DNA from: Castellaniella denitrificans
GTDB taxonomy: Bacteria; Pseudomonadota; Gammaproteobacteria; Burkholderiales; Burkholderiaceae_B
Reading direction: 5' to 3'
DNA: 64,000 bases
Assembly: GCF_027214045.1 (NCBI RefSeq)
Contig: NZ_JAPWHE010000001.1
Location: 478,936-542,935 of the forward strand
A program made the translations under genes and the position numbers. Of the stretch, positions 1 to 10,556 are shown in pieces (within the stretch, counting starts at the first letter, position 1; the number at the start of each line of letters is the position of its first letter). The notes beneath the pieces are model-generated. The model was not told the DNA's origin. It worked only from the letters and a program-made list of their open reading frames with translations, and did no database searches.

Positions 1-1960
1 ACAGCGCCGTGGCGGCGAAGCCGATGTCGTCGGTCAGGGGGACGGCCGTCACCAGCAGGGCGGCCGTCGCGATGGCGTAGAGTCGTTCGGGCCAGTTCAT
101 CGAAGATAGCAGGAAGCCGGTCATGCCGGCCGCCCATAGTGTGATGGCGAGCAGCGCCTTGAAGACGATATAGACCACGTCCAGCGTGTCGCCGCCCTGC
201 AGCATCAAGGCGGGCGCATAAACGGCCATGTAGGGGATCACAAAACCGGCCACGGCCACGCGCAGCGCCTGGAGGCTGATCTTCAGTCCGTTTTCACGCG
301 CGATGGGCGCGGCGGCGAAGGCCGCCAGCGCCACCGGCGGAGTCAGGTCGGCCATGATGCCGAAATAGAACACGAACATGTGCGAGATGATCAGCGGCAC
401 GCCCAGCTTCAGCAGAATGGGCGCGGCCAGCGAGCTGGTGATGATGTAGTTCGGGATCGTCGGGATGCCCATGCCCAGCACCAGACAGGTGATCATGGTC
501 AGGAACAGCGCCAGGAACAGGCTGTTCTCGCCGACGGCGATGACCTGGCCGCCGAATTCGGCGGCCACTCCGGTCAAGTTGATGATGCCGATGATGACCC
601 CCACCAGGGCGCAGGCCGCCGCGACCGACAGGGCGTTGCGCGCGCCCTCGGCCAAGGAGTCGAGGGCCAGCCGCAGCGTATCGCGCCCGTGCTTGCGGAC
701 CAGAAGCGCCAGGCCCAGTACGGCGATGATGACGAAGAAATCCGTGACGCCGAACTGGATGAAGCCCGCGCAGGCGATGCCCAGCAGCAACCAGAAGACA
801 TAGCGCAGGACGGGCCGCGAGGCCCCCCGGATGACGGCGGCGCCGAAGATCAGGATCACCGTCAGCCCCAGGCCGATGGTGCCGGAGAAAAGCGGCGTGT
901 AGCCCGAAAACAGCAGCGCCACGAGGCCGATGAGGGGCAGCAGCAGATACCAGCGCGCGCGCACCGCTTTCCACGGGTCGGGGCAGTCTTCCTTGGCCAG
1001 GCCGTGCAGGCCGCGCCGGCCGGCCTCCAGGTGAACGGAGACGAAGGCGGTGGTGAAGTACAGGATGGCCGGAATGAGCGCGGCCTTGACCACATCCACG
1101 TACGGGATGTTGAGTGTTTCGGCCATGATGAAGGCGACCGCGCCCATCACCGGCGGCATGATCTGCCCGCCCATGCTGGAAGTGGCCTCGACCCCGCCGG
1201 CGAAGGCGGAGGAATAACCGAAGCGCTTCATCAGCGGGATGGTGAACTGTCCAGTGGTGACGACATTGGCCACGCCCGAGCCGTTGATGGTGCCCATCAG
1301 GCCGGAACTGACCACGGAGACCTTGGCCGGTCCTCCGCGCGTGTGGCCGACCATGCCCATGGAAAAATCGCTGAAGAGCTGGATCATGCCCGCCTGCTCC
1401 AGGAACGCTCCGAACAGGATGAACAGGTAGATGTAGGTGGACGACACGTAGGTGGGCGTGCCGTAGATGCCCTCGACCCCGAAACTCAGGGTGCCGACGA
1501 TCTGGTCGAAGCCATAGCCCCGGTGCATGAAGGGGCCGGGCATGTACTGGCCGAAGAGCCCGTAGGCCAGGAACAGGCCGCAGATGATGGGCAGCGCCCA
1601 GCCCATCATGCGGCGGGTGGCCTCGAAGACCAGCACGATGGTGATGACGCCGACCACCATGTCGGCGTCGGTCATCTGGCCGGCGCGTGCCGTCAGGTCG
1701 GATTCATAGACCCAGTGGTACAGGCTGAGGACGAAGCCCAGGGTGCCCAGGCCCCAGCCCAGGGCCCGGTTCGCGCGGCCGCCGCCCGAATACAGGGCGA
1801 AGATCATCAGCATGACGAAGCCGACATGGACACAGCGGACCACCTGGCTGGACAGCGGGCTGTAGGCCGCGGTCCAGATCTGGAAGCAGGAAAAGACCAC
1901 GGCGATCCAGAAGATGCCGCGCGGCAGGGGGTGGGCCGCGGTGTCGTGGGGAGAACTCAT
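1..1960 (-). CDS. TRAP transporter fused permease (TAXI-associated, DctQM-type), 3' end outside window
   Basis: Reading the minus strand from the ATG at 1960 gives a long, very hydrophobic protein with no stop before the left edge, so the C terminus is missing. It has the fused 4TM/12TM layout of TRAP permeases that work with TAXI-type binding proteins. Recognisable DctM-like stretches include GGVEATSSMGGQIMPPVMGA and a later LGMGIPTIPNYI segment. It should import an organic acid across the inner membrane using an ion gradient. The gene for its periplasmic binding protein lies 118 bp upstream on the same strand, which supports one transcription unit. The substrate cannot be told from sequence. 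Several long open frames on the plus strand here are GC-rich shadows. Confidence 0.9.
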   Translation of the reverse strand, partial: MSSPHDTAAHPLPRGIFWIAVVFSCFQIWTAAYSPLSSQVVRCVHVGFVMLMIFALYSGGGRANRALGWGLGTLGFVLSLYHWVYESDLTARAGQMTDADMVVGVITIVLVFEATRRMMGWALPIICGLFLAYGLFGQYMPGPFMHRGYGFDQIVGTLSFGVEGIYGTPTYVSSTYIYLFILFGAFLEQAGMIQLFSDFSMGMVGHTRGGPAKVSVVSSGLMGTINGSGVANVVTTGQFTIPLMKRFGYSSAFAGGVEATSSMGGQIMPPVMGAVAFIMAETLNIPYVDVVKAALIPAILYFTTAFVSVHLEAGRRGLHGLAKEDCPDPWKAVRARWYLLLPLIGLVALLFSGYTPLFSGTIGLGLTVILIFGAAVIRGASRPVLRYVFWLLLGIACAGFIQFGVTDFFVIIAVLGLALLVRKHGRDTLRLALDSLAEGARNALSVAAACALVGVIIGIINLTGVAAEFGGQVIAVGENSLFLALFLTMITCLVLGMGIPTIPNYIITSSLAAPILLKLGVPLIISHMFVFYFGIMADLTPPVALAAFAAAPIARENGLKISLQALRVAVAGFVIPYMAVYAPALMLQGGDTLDVVYIVFKALLAITLWAAGMTGFLLSSMNWPERLYAIATAALLVTAVPLTDDIGFAATAL

Positions 1961-2078
1961 GGGCGGAAACCTGGGTACTGAAAAGGCGGTTCAGACGCAG
2001 GTCGGAACCGCCCGGAGGGAGGGGAAGAAGCACCGCGGCCCCGGGCGTGCCCGGATGTGCCGTGGCGCTCGCGCGGGA

Positions 2079-3038
2079 TCATTTGATCAGGCCGACTTCC
2101 TTATAGTAGCGTTCGGCGCCCGGATGCAGCGGCACCGGCATGCCCTTCAGTGCGTTGGCGAGCTGGATGGTCTTGGCGGCATTGTGGGCGGACTTCAGGG
2201 TGTCGAGTTGTTCGTAGAAGACCTTGGTCATCTGGTAGACCAGGTCGTCGGGGACCGTCGAGGCGGTCACCAGGAAATTCGGCACCGCCGCCGTGGGCGT
2301 GTCCGCAGTCTGGCCCTCGTAGGTGCCGGCGGGGATGGTGGCCTGCTGGTAGGCCGCGTTGCCGATCTTGGCGATGACATCGGCAGGGATGGGCACGATG
2401 ACGATCTTCACCGAGGTCGCCAGGTCGCGGATGGAGGACACGCCCAGGCCGGCGGACTGCAGGGTCACATCCAGCTGGCGGTTCTTCATCAGCTCGACGG
2501 ATTCGCCGAAGGGCAGGTATTCGACCTTGTCGAAGTCCGCGTAGGTCAGGCCGGCGGCCTTGAGGACGGCACGGGCGTTCAGTTCGGTGCCGGAGCGTGC
2601 GGCACCCACGGAGATGCGTTTGCCTTTCAGGTCGGCGAGGGTCTTGATGCCGGAATCGCTGTTGGCGACGATCTGGATATAGTTGTTGTAGGTGGCCGTC
2701 ATGCCGCGCAGGTTCTTCAGCGGGGCCTTGAAGCCGGCCTCCGCGTTGCCGGTGTAGGCGTCGGATACGGTGTCGGCCAACGCGAAGGCGAGCTCGCCGC
2801 GACCCGCCTGCAGCAGGTTCATGTTCTCGGCCGAGGCCTTGGAGACCTGGGCCGTCGATTTGGCGTCGGGGATGTACTTGTTATAGATCTGGGACAGCGC
2901 CACGCCCAGCGGATAGTAGACCCCGCTCTGGCCGCCAGTCAGGATGTTGATGAATTTGGTGTCCGCTTGAGCGGGAGCGGCGGCGATGGCGGCGGTGACC
3001 GCCACGGCGCACGCGGCCAGCCATTTCGTGATGGGCAT
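2079..3038 (-). CDS. TAXI family TRAP transporter solute-binding protein
   Basis: This is a 319-residue periplasmic binding protein. The ATG at 3038 is chosen because AGGAGAGGA lies just upstream and the protein then begins with a clean signal peptide (MPITKWLAACAVAV, cleavage near APAQA-D). The frame is open 23 codons further upstream but without such a signal. The mature part has family features: FINILTGGQSGVYYPLG near the start, then LADLKGKRISVG and GTELNARAVL. It captures the substrate and hands it to the fused permease encoded downstream. TAXI proteins bind varied small acids, so the ligand is unknown. Confidence 0.92.
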   Translation of the reverse strand: MPITKWLAACAVAVTAAIAAAPAQADTKFINILTGGQSGVYYPLGVALSQIYNKYIPDAKSTAQVSKASAENMNLLQAGRGELAFALADTVSDAYTGNAEAGFKAPLKNLRGMTATYNNYIQIVANSDSGIKTLADLKGKRISVGAARSGTELNARAVLKAAGLTYADFDKVEYLPFGESVELMKNRQLDVTLQSAGLGVSSIRDLATSVKIVIVPIPADVIAKIGNAAYQQATIPAGTYEGQTADTPTAAVPNFLVTASTVPDDLVYQMTKVFYEQLDTLKSAHNAAKTIQLANALKGMPVPLHPGAERYYKEVGLIK

Positions 3039-3266
3039 GGTGGATTCCTCTCCTGTGTCGATGGGGATGCGAACTTGAATAGTAGCAAGGGTCGCCCCGG
3101 GCACCACTCCGTAATCACCCTAGAAGAGGCGGGGGATTTTTCTGCTGTATCCGGGTCTTTCCGGTGGCGGGAGAACGCCAGGGCGGGCGGACGGGGCGGG
3201 GCGCCGGGCGCCTCGGCTATACTGCTCCCGGTAAGCCCCGCACCGGGCGCGTCCGCCGTCCTTCCC

Positions 3267-4715
3267 ATGAAACTGCCCCCCGCGCCCCGAATCGATCTGC
3301 TGGAACCCGCCGTGATGCTGGCGACGGTGCTGCAATGGTTGATTCTGGCCTCCCTGACCGGGCTGGTGGTCGGCGTCGGCACCAGCCTGTTCCTGCATAC
3401 GCTGTTCTTCGCGACCGGCCGGACACAGTCCATGCCCCTGTGGGCTTACTGGGTTCTGTTGCCCTTGGCGGGCCTGGCCAATGGTCTGCTGATGAGCTAC
3501 GCGCGTCGCGGCCTGGAGGCCTGCGGCCTGAAGGATTCCATTTTCGCCGCCGTGCACGAACAGGGCGGCCGCATGCCCTGGCGTACCTTGTGGATCAAGC
3601 CGGTGGCGGCCGTCATCACGCTGGCCAGCGGTGGCTCGGCCGGCAAGGAAGGCCCCTGTTCCCACCTTGGGGCTTCGCTCGCCGCGGTGATCGGCCAGGT
3701 GTTCCGACTGAACGCCGACCTGCGTCAGCGCATCGTGGCCTGCGGCGTGAGCGCCGGTTTCGCCAGCGTGTTCGGCACGCCGATCGCCGGCGCACTCTAT
3801 GGGGTCGAGATGCTGATCATCGGCCGCATCCGCCACGACTTCCTGTTTCCCGCGCTGATCGCGGGGGTGACCGCCTATCAGGTCAGCAGGGCCCTGGGCA
3901 TCCCCTACGAACACTATGCCGTCGACGTGCTGCCGGTCTTTTCCGAGTCGCTGTTCCTGCGCACCATCCTGGTCGGCATGCTGTGCGGACTGGTGTCGCG
4001 CGTGTTCGTGGATCTGATCTATGCCGTGCGCAATGCCTGCCAACGGCTGCAGGCCCGCTGGGCCGTGTGGCCGCCACTGATGCCGCTGGCGGGCGGCCTG
4101 GTACTGGCGCTGCTGGTCTCCGTCGCCATCCCCTCGGACTACCTGGGCTTGAGCCTGCCGCTCATGGACCGGGCGCTGGCGGGAGAGGCCATGCCCTACG
4201 CGGGTTTCCTGTGGAAGACGATCCTGGTGGCGGTGACCCTGGGTTCGGGATTCTATGGCGGCATCGTCACACCGCAGTTCGTCATCGGCGCCGTGGCGGG
4301 CAACGCGTTCGCACACCTGTTCGGCATCAGTCCCGCCCTGGGGGCCGCCGTGGGCCTGGTGTCAGTGGTGGCCGCCGCGTCGAACACGCCGCTGGCCGCC
4401 ATCCTGATGGGGGTGGAACTGTTCGGGGGCGTGGTCGGCACGCTGTATGCGGCCGGATCGGCCATCGCCGCCTACCTGATCATCGGCCATCGCAGCGTCT
4501 ATCCGGACCAGCGGTTGGGGCATGCCAAATCGTCCTGGATGCGGGTGCGGCCCGACATCCCGGTCGGCCAGGAAAAGACGCATCTGTCCTATGGCCTGCT
4601 CAAGAGCTGGCGCCAGATGCGCAAGCGGGGCTGGCGGCCCTGGCTGGGCCTGGGGCGACGTGTGACCGATGGCCGGGCCGCCGATGAGAAAGGCCGGGGC
4701 GATGGGCAGCCCTGA
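3267..4715 (+). CDS. ClC-family chloride channel/transporter
   Basis: A 482-residue polytopic membrane protein of the ClC family. The ATG at 3267 starts just before the first membrane helix; the frame is open far upstream, but that part is low-complexity shadow. Family signatures are GSAGKEGP, where Glu128 matches the gating glutamate of Cl-/H+ exchangers, and GSGFYGGIVTP in place of the usual GGIFAP motif. The first selectivity motif (GSGIP) is not recognisable. There is no CBS domain; the tail is a short, basic cytoplasmic segment. Keeping the gating glutamate suggests proton-coupled exchange rather than a simple channel, but this is inference. The end overlaps the following antiporter gene. 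Confidence 0.88.
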   Translation: MKLPPAPRIDLLEPAVMLATVLQWLILASLTGLVVGVGTSLFLHTLFFATGRTQSMPLWAYWVLLPLAGLANGLLMSYARRGLEACGLKDSIFAAVHEQGGRMPWRTLWIKPVAAVITLASGGSAGKEGPCSHLGASLAAVIGQVFRLNADLRQRIVACGVSAGFASVFGTPIAGALYGVEMLIIGRIRHDFLFPALIAGVTAYQVSRALGIPYEHYAVDVLPVFSESLFLRTILVGMLCGLVSRVFVDLIYAVRNACQRLQARWAVWPPLMPLAGGLVLALLVSVAIPSDYLGLSLPLMDRALAGEAMPYAGFLWKTILVAVTLGSGFYGGIVTPQFVIGAVAGNAFAHLFGISPALGAAVGLVSVVAAASNTPLAAILMGVELFGGVVGTLYAAGSAIAAYLIIGHRSVYPDQRLGHAKSSWMRVRPDIPVGQEKTHLSYGLLKSWRQMRKRGWRPWLGLGRRVTDGRAADEKGRGDGQP

Positions 4716-6540
4716 ACTGATGCTGGCCGGCATCGGCCTGGCGGCCATGGGTGCCCAATGGCTGGCCTGGCGCCTGGGTGTGCCGGCGATCCTGTTTCTG
4801 CTGCTGGCGGGCATCGCCGTGGGGCCGCTGGCCGGTTGGCTGGAGCCGGATGCCCTGTTCGGCGACCTGCTGTTTCCCATCGTGTCCTTGTCGGTGGCCG
4901 TGATCCTGTTCGAAGGCAGCCTGACACTGGAATTTCATCAGACGCGCGGGCTGGAGCAGGTGGTGCGCCGGCTGGTGACGAGCGGCACGCTGATCGCCTG
5001 GGCCGTGGCGGCCGTGGCGGTCCATGTCTTCCTGGATTTTCCCTGGGATCTGGCGATCCTGTTTGGCGCGATCACGGTCGTGACCGGGCCGACCGTGATC
5101 GCGCCGCTGCTCAAGACTGTGCGACCCGTGGCGCCGGTGGCGCACGCCCTGCGCTGGGAGGGCATCCTGATCGACCCGATCGGCGCCCTGCTGGCCGTCG
5201 TGTCCTACGATCTGATGGTGGCTTTGCGCATGACCCACGAGTGGAGCCATGCCCTGTGGGCTTTCGGCGCCACGCTGGCGGTGGGACTGTGCGTCGGGGC
5301 GGTGGCGGGCTGGGTGCTGGGCGTGTTGCTGCGGCGCGGCTGGGTGCCGGATTCCCTGGTCAATCTGTCGGTGCTGGCGCTGGTGTTCGCCGCCTTCGCC
5401 CTGTCCAATGCGGTGCAGCACGAGTCCGGTCTGCTGGCTGTGACCGTCATGGGCATCTGGCTGGCGAACCGGCCCGGGATTCCGGTGCGCGAGATCCTGG
5501 AATTCAAGGAAACCCTCAGCCAGATCCTGCTTTCGGCCCTCTTCATCCTGCTGGCGGCGCGGGTGGCGCCGGCCCAGTTGCTGGATCTGGGCTGGCCCGC
5601 CGTGGCCGTGCTGGCGGCGATGCTGTGGGTGGGGCGACCGCTGAAGGTGCTGTTTTCCACCTGGGGGTCGGCGCTGAATTGGCGCGAACGCGGCCTGCTG
5701 GCCTGGATTGCGCCGCGCGGTATCGTGGCTGCGGCGGTGTCCGCCCTGTTCGCGCTGCGTCTGGAAAAGATGGATGTGCCTCAGGCCGACCGGTTGTTGC
5801 CGATGACCTTCCTGCTGATCATCGGCACGGTGATCTGGCAGAGCCTGACCGCGCGGCCCATGGCCCGCCTGCTGAAGGTCGCCGAACCGGACCGGGTGGG
5901 TTTCCTGATCGCGGGCGCCAATCCCGTCGCCCGGGCCATCGGCCAGGCGCTGCACGAGCAGGGCGTGCCGGTGCGGCTGTGCGACAGCGATTGGTACAGC
6001 CTGTCGCGCGCCCGCATGATGGGTCTGCCCACCTATCATGGCAGCCCGGTTTCGGAACATGCGCAGCGTAACCTCGACACCACGGGACTGGGGCGACTGC
6101 TGGCTCTGGGCGTACGTGACGACGTCAACCAGTTGATCACGGCGCGCGCCCGCGATGAATTCGGCAAACGCAAGGTCTTCAGCCTGCCCCGGTCGCGGGA
6201 TGCCGGGCAGTCCGAGAAGCACTTGCTGGACGCGGCCTATCGCGGCCGTACCTTGTTCGCTCCGGATCTGGGCTACTGGAAGCTGTCCGCCCTGCTGGCG
6301 GCCGGCGCCCGGGTCAAGGCCACGCGGCTGTCGGACAGCTTCGATTTCCCACAGTACCTGGCGGCCCGGCCGGATCACCCTGTGATCCCGCTGTTCGCGC
6401 TGAATCCCAAGGGCTATGCGCAACCGTTCACCCTGGACCAGGAACTGCAGCCCGCCGCGGACTGGACGATCATCGGGCTGCACGAGGATGACGCGAACGG
6501 AGCGGAGAAGCCGGCCGCGCCGTCGCCGGACGGCGCATGA
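4702..6540 (+). CDS. Cation:proton antiporter (CPA1/NhaP type) with cytoplasmic NAD-binding-like domain
   Basis: About 612 residues. The first ~390 form the Na+/H+ exchanger fold, with about 12 membrane segments and conserved stretches such as VTGPTVIAPLLKTVRP and WIAPRGIVAAAVSALFAL. Residues after that resemble a TrkA-N/RCK-like nucleotide-binding domain (VGFLIAGANPVARAIGQAL). It probably exchanges Na+ or K+ for protons. The frame is also open from ATGs at 4669 and 4684; 4702 is preferred because AAAGG lies about 10 bp upstream. Any of these starts lies inside the end of the ClC gene, so translation is probably coupled. Its stop overlaps the thpR start. Confidence 0.88.
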   Translation: MGSPELMLAGIGLAAMGAQWLAWRLGVPAILFLLLAGIAVGPLAGWLEPDALFGDLLFPIVSLSVAVILFEGSLTLEFHQTRGLEQVVRRLVTSGTLIAWAVAAVAVHVFLDFPWDLAILFGAITVVTGPTVIAPLLKTVRPVAPVAHALRWEGILIDPIGALLAVVSYDLMVALRMTHEWSHALWAFGATLAVGLCVGAVAGWVLGVLLRRGWVPDSLVNLSVLALVFAAFALSNAVQHESGLLAVTVMGIWLANRPGIPVREILEFKETLSQILLSALFILLAARVAPAQLLDLGWPAVAVLAAMLWVGRPLKVLFSTWGSALNWRERGLLAWIAPRGIVAAAVSALFALRLEKMDVPQADRLLPMTFLLIIGTVIWQSLTARPMARLLKVAEPDRVGFLIAGANPVARAIGQALHEQGVPVRLCDSDWYSLSRARMMGLPTYHGSPVSEHAQRNLDTTGLGRLLALGVRDDVNQLITARARDEFGKRKVFSLPRSRDAGQSEKHLLDAAYRGRTLFAPDLGYWKLSALLAAGARVKATRLSDSFDFPQYLAARPDHPVIPLFALNPKGYAQPFTLDQELQPAADWTIIGLHEDDANGAEKPAAPSPDGA

Positions 6541-7151
6541 AGACGTATCCGGCCGGGCCGCGCGGCGACGTGATTCCCGCTCCGGTGACCGGCCCCACCG
6601 GGCCGCGCGTGTTCTTCGCCCTGTGGCCGGACGCCGCCGCCGCCGAAGCCCTGTCCGGCTGGGCGCGCCGCGCCCATGCGGCGTTCGGCGGCCGCGTCAT
6701 GCGGCCCGACACCTTGCACCTGACCCTGGCCTTCCTGGGCGCGGTGCCCCCCGAACGGGTCGCGGAACTCGCGGGGCTGTTGAGCGATGCGTCCTTGATC
6801 GGCGGCACGCTGCGTCTGGACCGCTATGGGCGTTTTCGCGGTCCGCGGATCGTCTGGGCCGGCCCGTCGGCGTCGCCGCCCTGGCTGGACGCGCTGCATG
6901 GGTGGTTGTGGCGGGCGTTGGCGCGCCGGGGTTTCGATCGGCCGGACGAGCCCTTCCGTCCGCACGTGTCGCTGCTGCGCCGGGCGGGGCCGGGCGACCT
7001 GGATGCATTGGCGGTCCCGGCCCCCCTGGACTGGACGCCGCGCCGCTGCGTGCTGGTGGCTTCGGCGCCGCGTCCGGAAGGCTCTTTCTATGAAATCCTG
7101 GCCGAACGCGCCCTGGGCGCAGGCGCCGGGCGGCCGCCCGGCGATTCGTGA
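6537..7151 (+). CDS. thpR: RNA 2',3'-cyclic phosphodiesterase
   Basis: A 204-residue 2H phosphoesterase of the LigT/ThpR family, which opens 2',3'-cyclic phosphate ends of RNA. The two H-x-[ST] motifs are visible: His61-Leu-Thr63 in DTLHLTLAFLG and His143-Val-Ser145 in FRPHVSLLR. The first ~22 residues, rich in Gly and Pro, precede the conserved RVFFALWPD start and may be a variable extension. The ATG overlaps the stop of the antiporter gene (ATGA), so it is likely translated from the same message although the functions seem unrelated. Confidence 0.9.
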   Translation: MKTYPAGPRGDVIPAPVTGPTGPRVFFALWPDAAAAEALSGWARRAHAAFGGRVMRPDTLHLTLAFLGAVPPERVAELAGLLSDASLIGGTLRLDRYGRFRGPRIVWAGPSASPPWLDALHGWLWRALARRGFDRPDEPFRPHVSLLRRAGPGDLDALAVPAPLDWTPRRCVLVASAPRPEGSFYEILAERALGAGAGRPPGDS

Positions 7152-7196
7152 CAGGGTCGGTCCATTCGAGAGGGGGCGGGTGTGGGCCGGTGGCCC

Positions 7197-8363
<1,167 letters not shown>

Positions 8364-8472
8364 CGATCTACCTTGAAAGCCCTTGCGCCGCGCCTTCGGC
8401 TTGCCGCCTCTCATGGGGCGTGATCCGCCCGGCGGCGGCCCGGCGGCAAAAAGACATGCTAAAGGACACCGT

Positions 8473-9252
8473 ATGCCTATTCAAATATCCCGCCAGGAAC
8501 TGGCGGACTGGTTGAACGACACGTTGCAGCCGGAACGCTTCCGTGATTATTGCCCGAACGGCCTGCAGGTCCAGGGGCGCGACGGGATCCGCCGCATCGT
8601 CACCGGCGTGACGGCTTCGCAGGCCCTGATCGAGGCCGCCGTCGCGCTCGACGCCGATGCCATTCTGGCGCACCATGGCTGGTTCTGGAAGAACGAAGAC
8701 CCCTGCATCCGCGGCCCCAAGCACAGCCGCCTGTCGACTCTGATGGCGCGCGAGATCAATCTGTTCGCCTATCACCTGCCCCTGGACGCCCATCTTGAAT
8801 GGGGCAACAACGCCCAGCTGGCGCGCGTCATGGACTGGGTGCCGGATGTCCGGCCCGATGGCGCGCCCCGACGCTGCGGGCCGGACGACCTGGTCTGGCT
8901 GGGCGCGCCCGCACGGGACATGACGGTGGGCACGCTGGCCGCCGACATCGCGCATCGGCTGGGGCGCGAGCCACTGGTGATCGGCGAGCCCGGCCGACCC
9001 GTGCGGCGGCTGGCCTGGTGTACCGGTGCGGCCCAGGGCATGATGGACGCCGCCCTGGCGGCGGGTGCGGATTGTTACGTCAGCGGGGAAATCTCCGAAC
9101 CCACGGTGCATCTGGCGCGTGAGACGGGTGCGGCCTACATCAGCGCCGGTCACCATGCGACGGAGCGTTACGGGATCCGCGCCCTGGGCGCGGCCATCGA
9201 GGCCCGCTTCGGCGTGCCCTGCGAGTTCGTCGACATCGACAATCCGGTATAG
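8473..9252 (+). CDS. Nif3-like dinuclear metal centre protein (GTP cyclohydrolase I type 2 homologue)
   Basis: A 259-residue protein of the Nif3/YbgI family. The ATG at 8473 follows AAAGGA by 7 bp; a longer open frame upstream is non-conserved. Metal ligands of the family are seen in [11 protein letters not shown] and, near the C terminus, [12 protein letters not shown]. Homologues form a toroidal hexamer with two metal ions per subunit. Their biochemical role is still poorly settled, so no activity is assigned. The gene is divergent from the DegS-like protease and converges with mscL, with only 7 bp between the stop codons. In related genomes it also sits near petABC. Confidence 0.92.
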   Translation: MPIQISRQELADWLNDTLQPERFRDYCPNGLQVQGRDGIRRIVTGVTASQALIEAAVALDADAILAHHGWFWKNEDPCIRGPKHSRLSTLMAREINLFAYHLPLDAHLEWGNNAQLARVMDWVPDVRPDGAPRRCGPDDLVWLGAPARDMTVGTLAADIAHRLGREPLVIGEPGRPVRRLAWCTGAAQGMMDAALAAGADCYVSGEISEPTVHLARETGAAYISAGHHATERYGIRALGAAIEARFGVPCEFVDIDNPV

Positions 9253-9259
9253 GACGGGC

Positions 9260-9712
9260 CTATTTCTTGAGGGCGTCGCGGATCTCGCGCAGCAGCAGGA
9301 CGTCCTCGGGCGGGGCGGCCGCCGCCTTGGGGGGCGGTTCGGCCTCGAAGCGGCGCCGGGCATTGTTCACCAGCTTCACCATCACGAAGACCACCAGGGC
9401 GAGCAGCAGGAAATTGACGAAGATGGTCAGGAAATGCCCCCAGGCGAACACCACCGCGCCCGCCTTGGTCAATTCGGCCATCGTCAGGCCGCCGGCATAG
9501 CCCTCGGGCAGGCGCAGCACCCAGAACAGGTTGTCGAAATTGACGTTGCCGCCGACGATGAAGTTGATCAGCGGCATGAACAGGTCGTTGACGACCGAAT
9601 CGATGATCTTGCCGAAGGCGCCGCCGATGATGACCCCGATGGCCAGGTCCATCATGTTGCCCTTGATGGCGAATTCTCGGAATTCTTTGATGAAACCCCC
9701 GGTTGCGCTCAT
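9260..9712 (-). CDS. mscL: Large-conductance mechanosensitive channel
   Basis: A 150-residue homologue of MscL, the pentameric inner-membrane safety valve that opens under hypo-osmotic stress. The conserved N-terminal helix and TM1 are seen ([20 protein letters not shown], then [13 protein letters not shown]). TM2 lies near residues 85-108 and a charged cytoplasmic helix ends the protein ([12 protein letters not shown]). It is slightly longer than the E. coli protein because of an Ala/Pro linker before that helix. GGAGG lies about 8 bp before the ATG. It is divergent from petA. Confidence 0.97.
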   Translation of the reverse strand: MSATGGFIKEFREFAIKGNMMDLAIGVIIGGAFGKIIDSVVNDLFMPLINFIVGGNVNFDNLFWVLRLPEGYAGGLTMAELTKAGAVVFAWGHFLTIFVNFLLLALVVFVMVKLVNNARRRFEAEPPPKAAAAPPEDVLLLREIRDALKK

Positions 9713-9731
9713 TTCGGTATTCCTCCATCCA

Positions 9732-9759
9732 TTTACCCCACAGGGCGTAACGCTATAAT
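9732..9759 (+). promoter_or_regulatory. Candidate sigma-70 promoter of petABC
   Basis: TTTACC (9732-9737) and a perfect TATAAT (9754-9759) are separated by 16 bp, about 105 bp before the petA start. The leader that follows can form GC-rich hairpins. The site lies in the gap between the divergent mscL and petA genes and is the only good plus-strand match I see there. It is based on consensus matching alone. Confidence 0.5.
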
Positions 9760-9863
9760 ACGCGGTTGAAGACCCTTGCGGGGCGGTGTTTTCACGGCCC
9801 CGCGCACAGGCAGATCACATTCAAAACGCTCCGCCCACGGGCGGCAACCAGGGATAACAGAGA

Positions 9864-10508
9864 ATGAGTCAGCATCCGACACAGTCCGACGAGCAGGGCG
9901 CAGTCGACCCGAACCTGCCCCCCGATCCTTCGCGCCGCTTCTGGGTCGCATCGGCCTGTACGCTTGGCGGGGTCGCGGGCGTTGCCACGGCCGTTCCCTT
10001 TGTCGGCTCGTTCGCGCCCTCCGAAAAGGCCAAGGCGGCCGGCGCGCCGGTCGAGGCCGACATCTCCGGGCTGGCCGAAGGCCAGATGATGACTGTCGAA
10101 TGGCGCGGCAAGCCGGTCTGGATCGTCCGCCGCACCAAGGCCGAGCTCGAGGACCTGCCCAAGCACGACGCCGAACTCGCCGACCCCCAGTCCGACCGCC
10201 CCGGTTTCACGCCGGAATGGGCGAAGAACGAATACCGCTCGCGCAAGCCCGAATACTTCGTCTGCATCGGCATCTGCACCCATCTGGGATGCTCTCCGAC
10301 CGCCCACTTCCAGACCGGCGCCCAGCCCGGGCTGCCCAACGACTGGCCCGGGGGCTGGCTGTGCCCCTGCCATGGCTCGACCTTCGACCTGGCCGGCCGG
10401 GTGTTCGCCAACAAGCCGGCCCCTGACAATCTCGAAATCCCGCCCTACGTCTTTTCCGCCGACGGCACCCGCATCACCATCGGTGTCGAAGAAGACAACA
10501 AGGCCTGA
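9864..10508 (+). CDS. petA: Ubiquinol-cytochrome c reductase, Rieske iron-sulfur subunit
   Basis: A 214-residue Rieske protein of the bc1 complex. It carries electrons from ubiquinol to cytochrome c1. The N terminus has a twin-arginine-like signal anchor (SRRFWV followed by one membrane helix, about residues 30-50). The [2Fe-2S] ligands are in CTHLGC and CPCHGS, both complete. It is the first gene of petABC; petB starts 48 bp later on the same strand. Confidence 0.97.
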   Translation: MSQHPTQSDEQGAVDPNLPPDPSRRFWVASACTLGGVAGVATAVPFVGSFAPSEKAKAAGAPVEADISGLAEGQMMTVEWRGKPVWIVRRTKAELEDLPKHDAELADPQSDRPGFTPEWAKNEYRSRKPEYFVCIGICTHLGCSPTAHFQTGAQPGLPNDWPGGWLCPCHGSTFDLAGRVFANKPAPDNLEIPPYVFSADGTRITIGVEEDNKA

Positions 10509-10556
10509 TGGACGCCCTCGTTCATCCTTTTGCGATATTGAATCTAGGAGCCTTCC

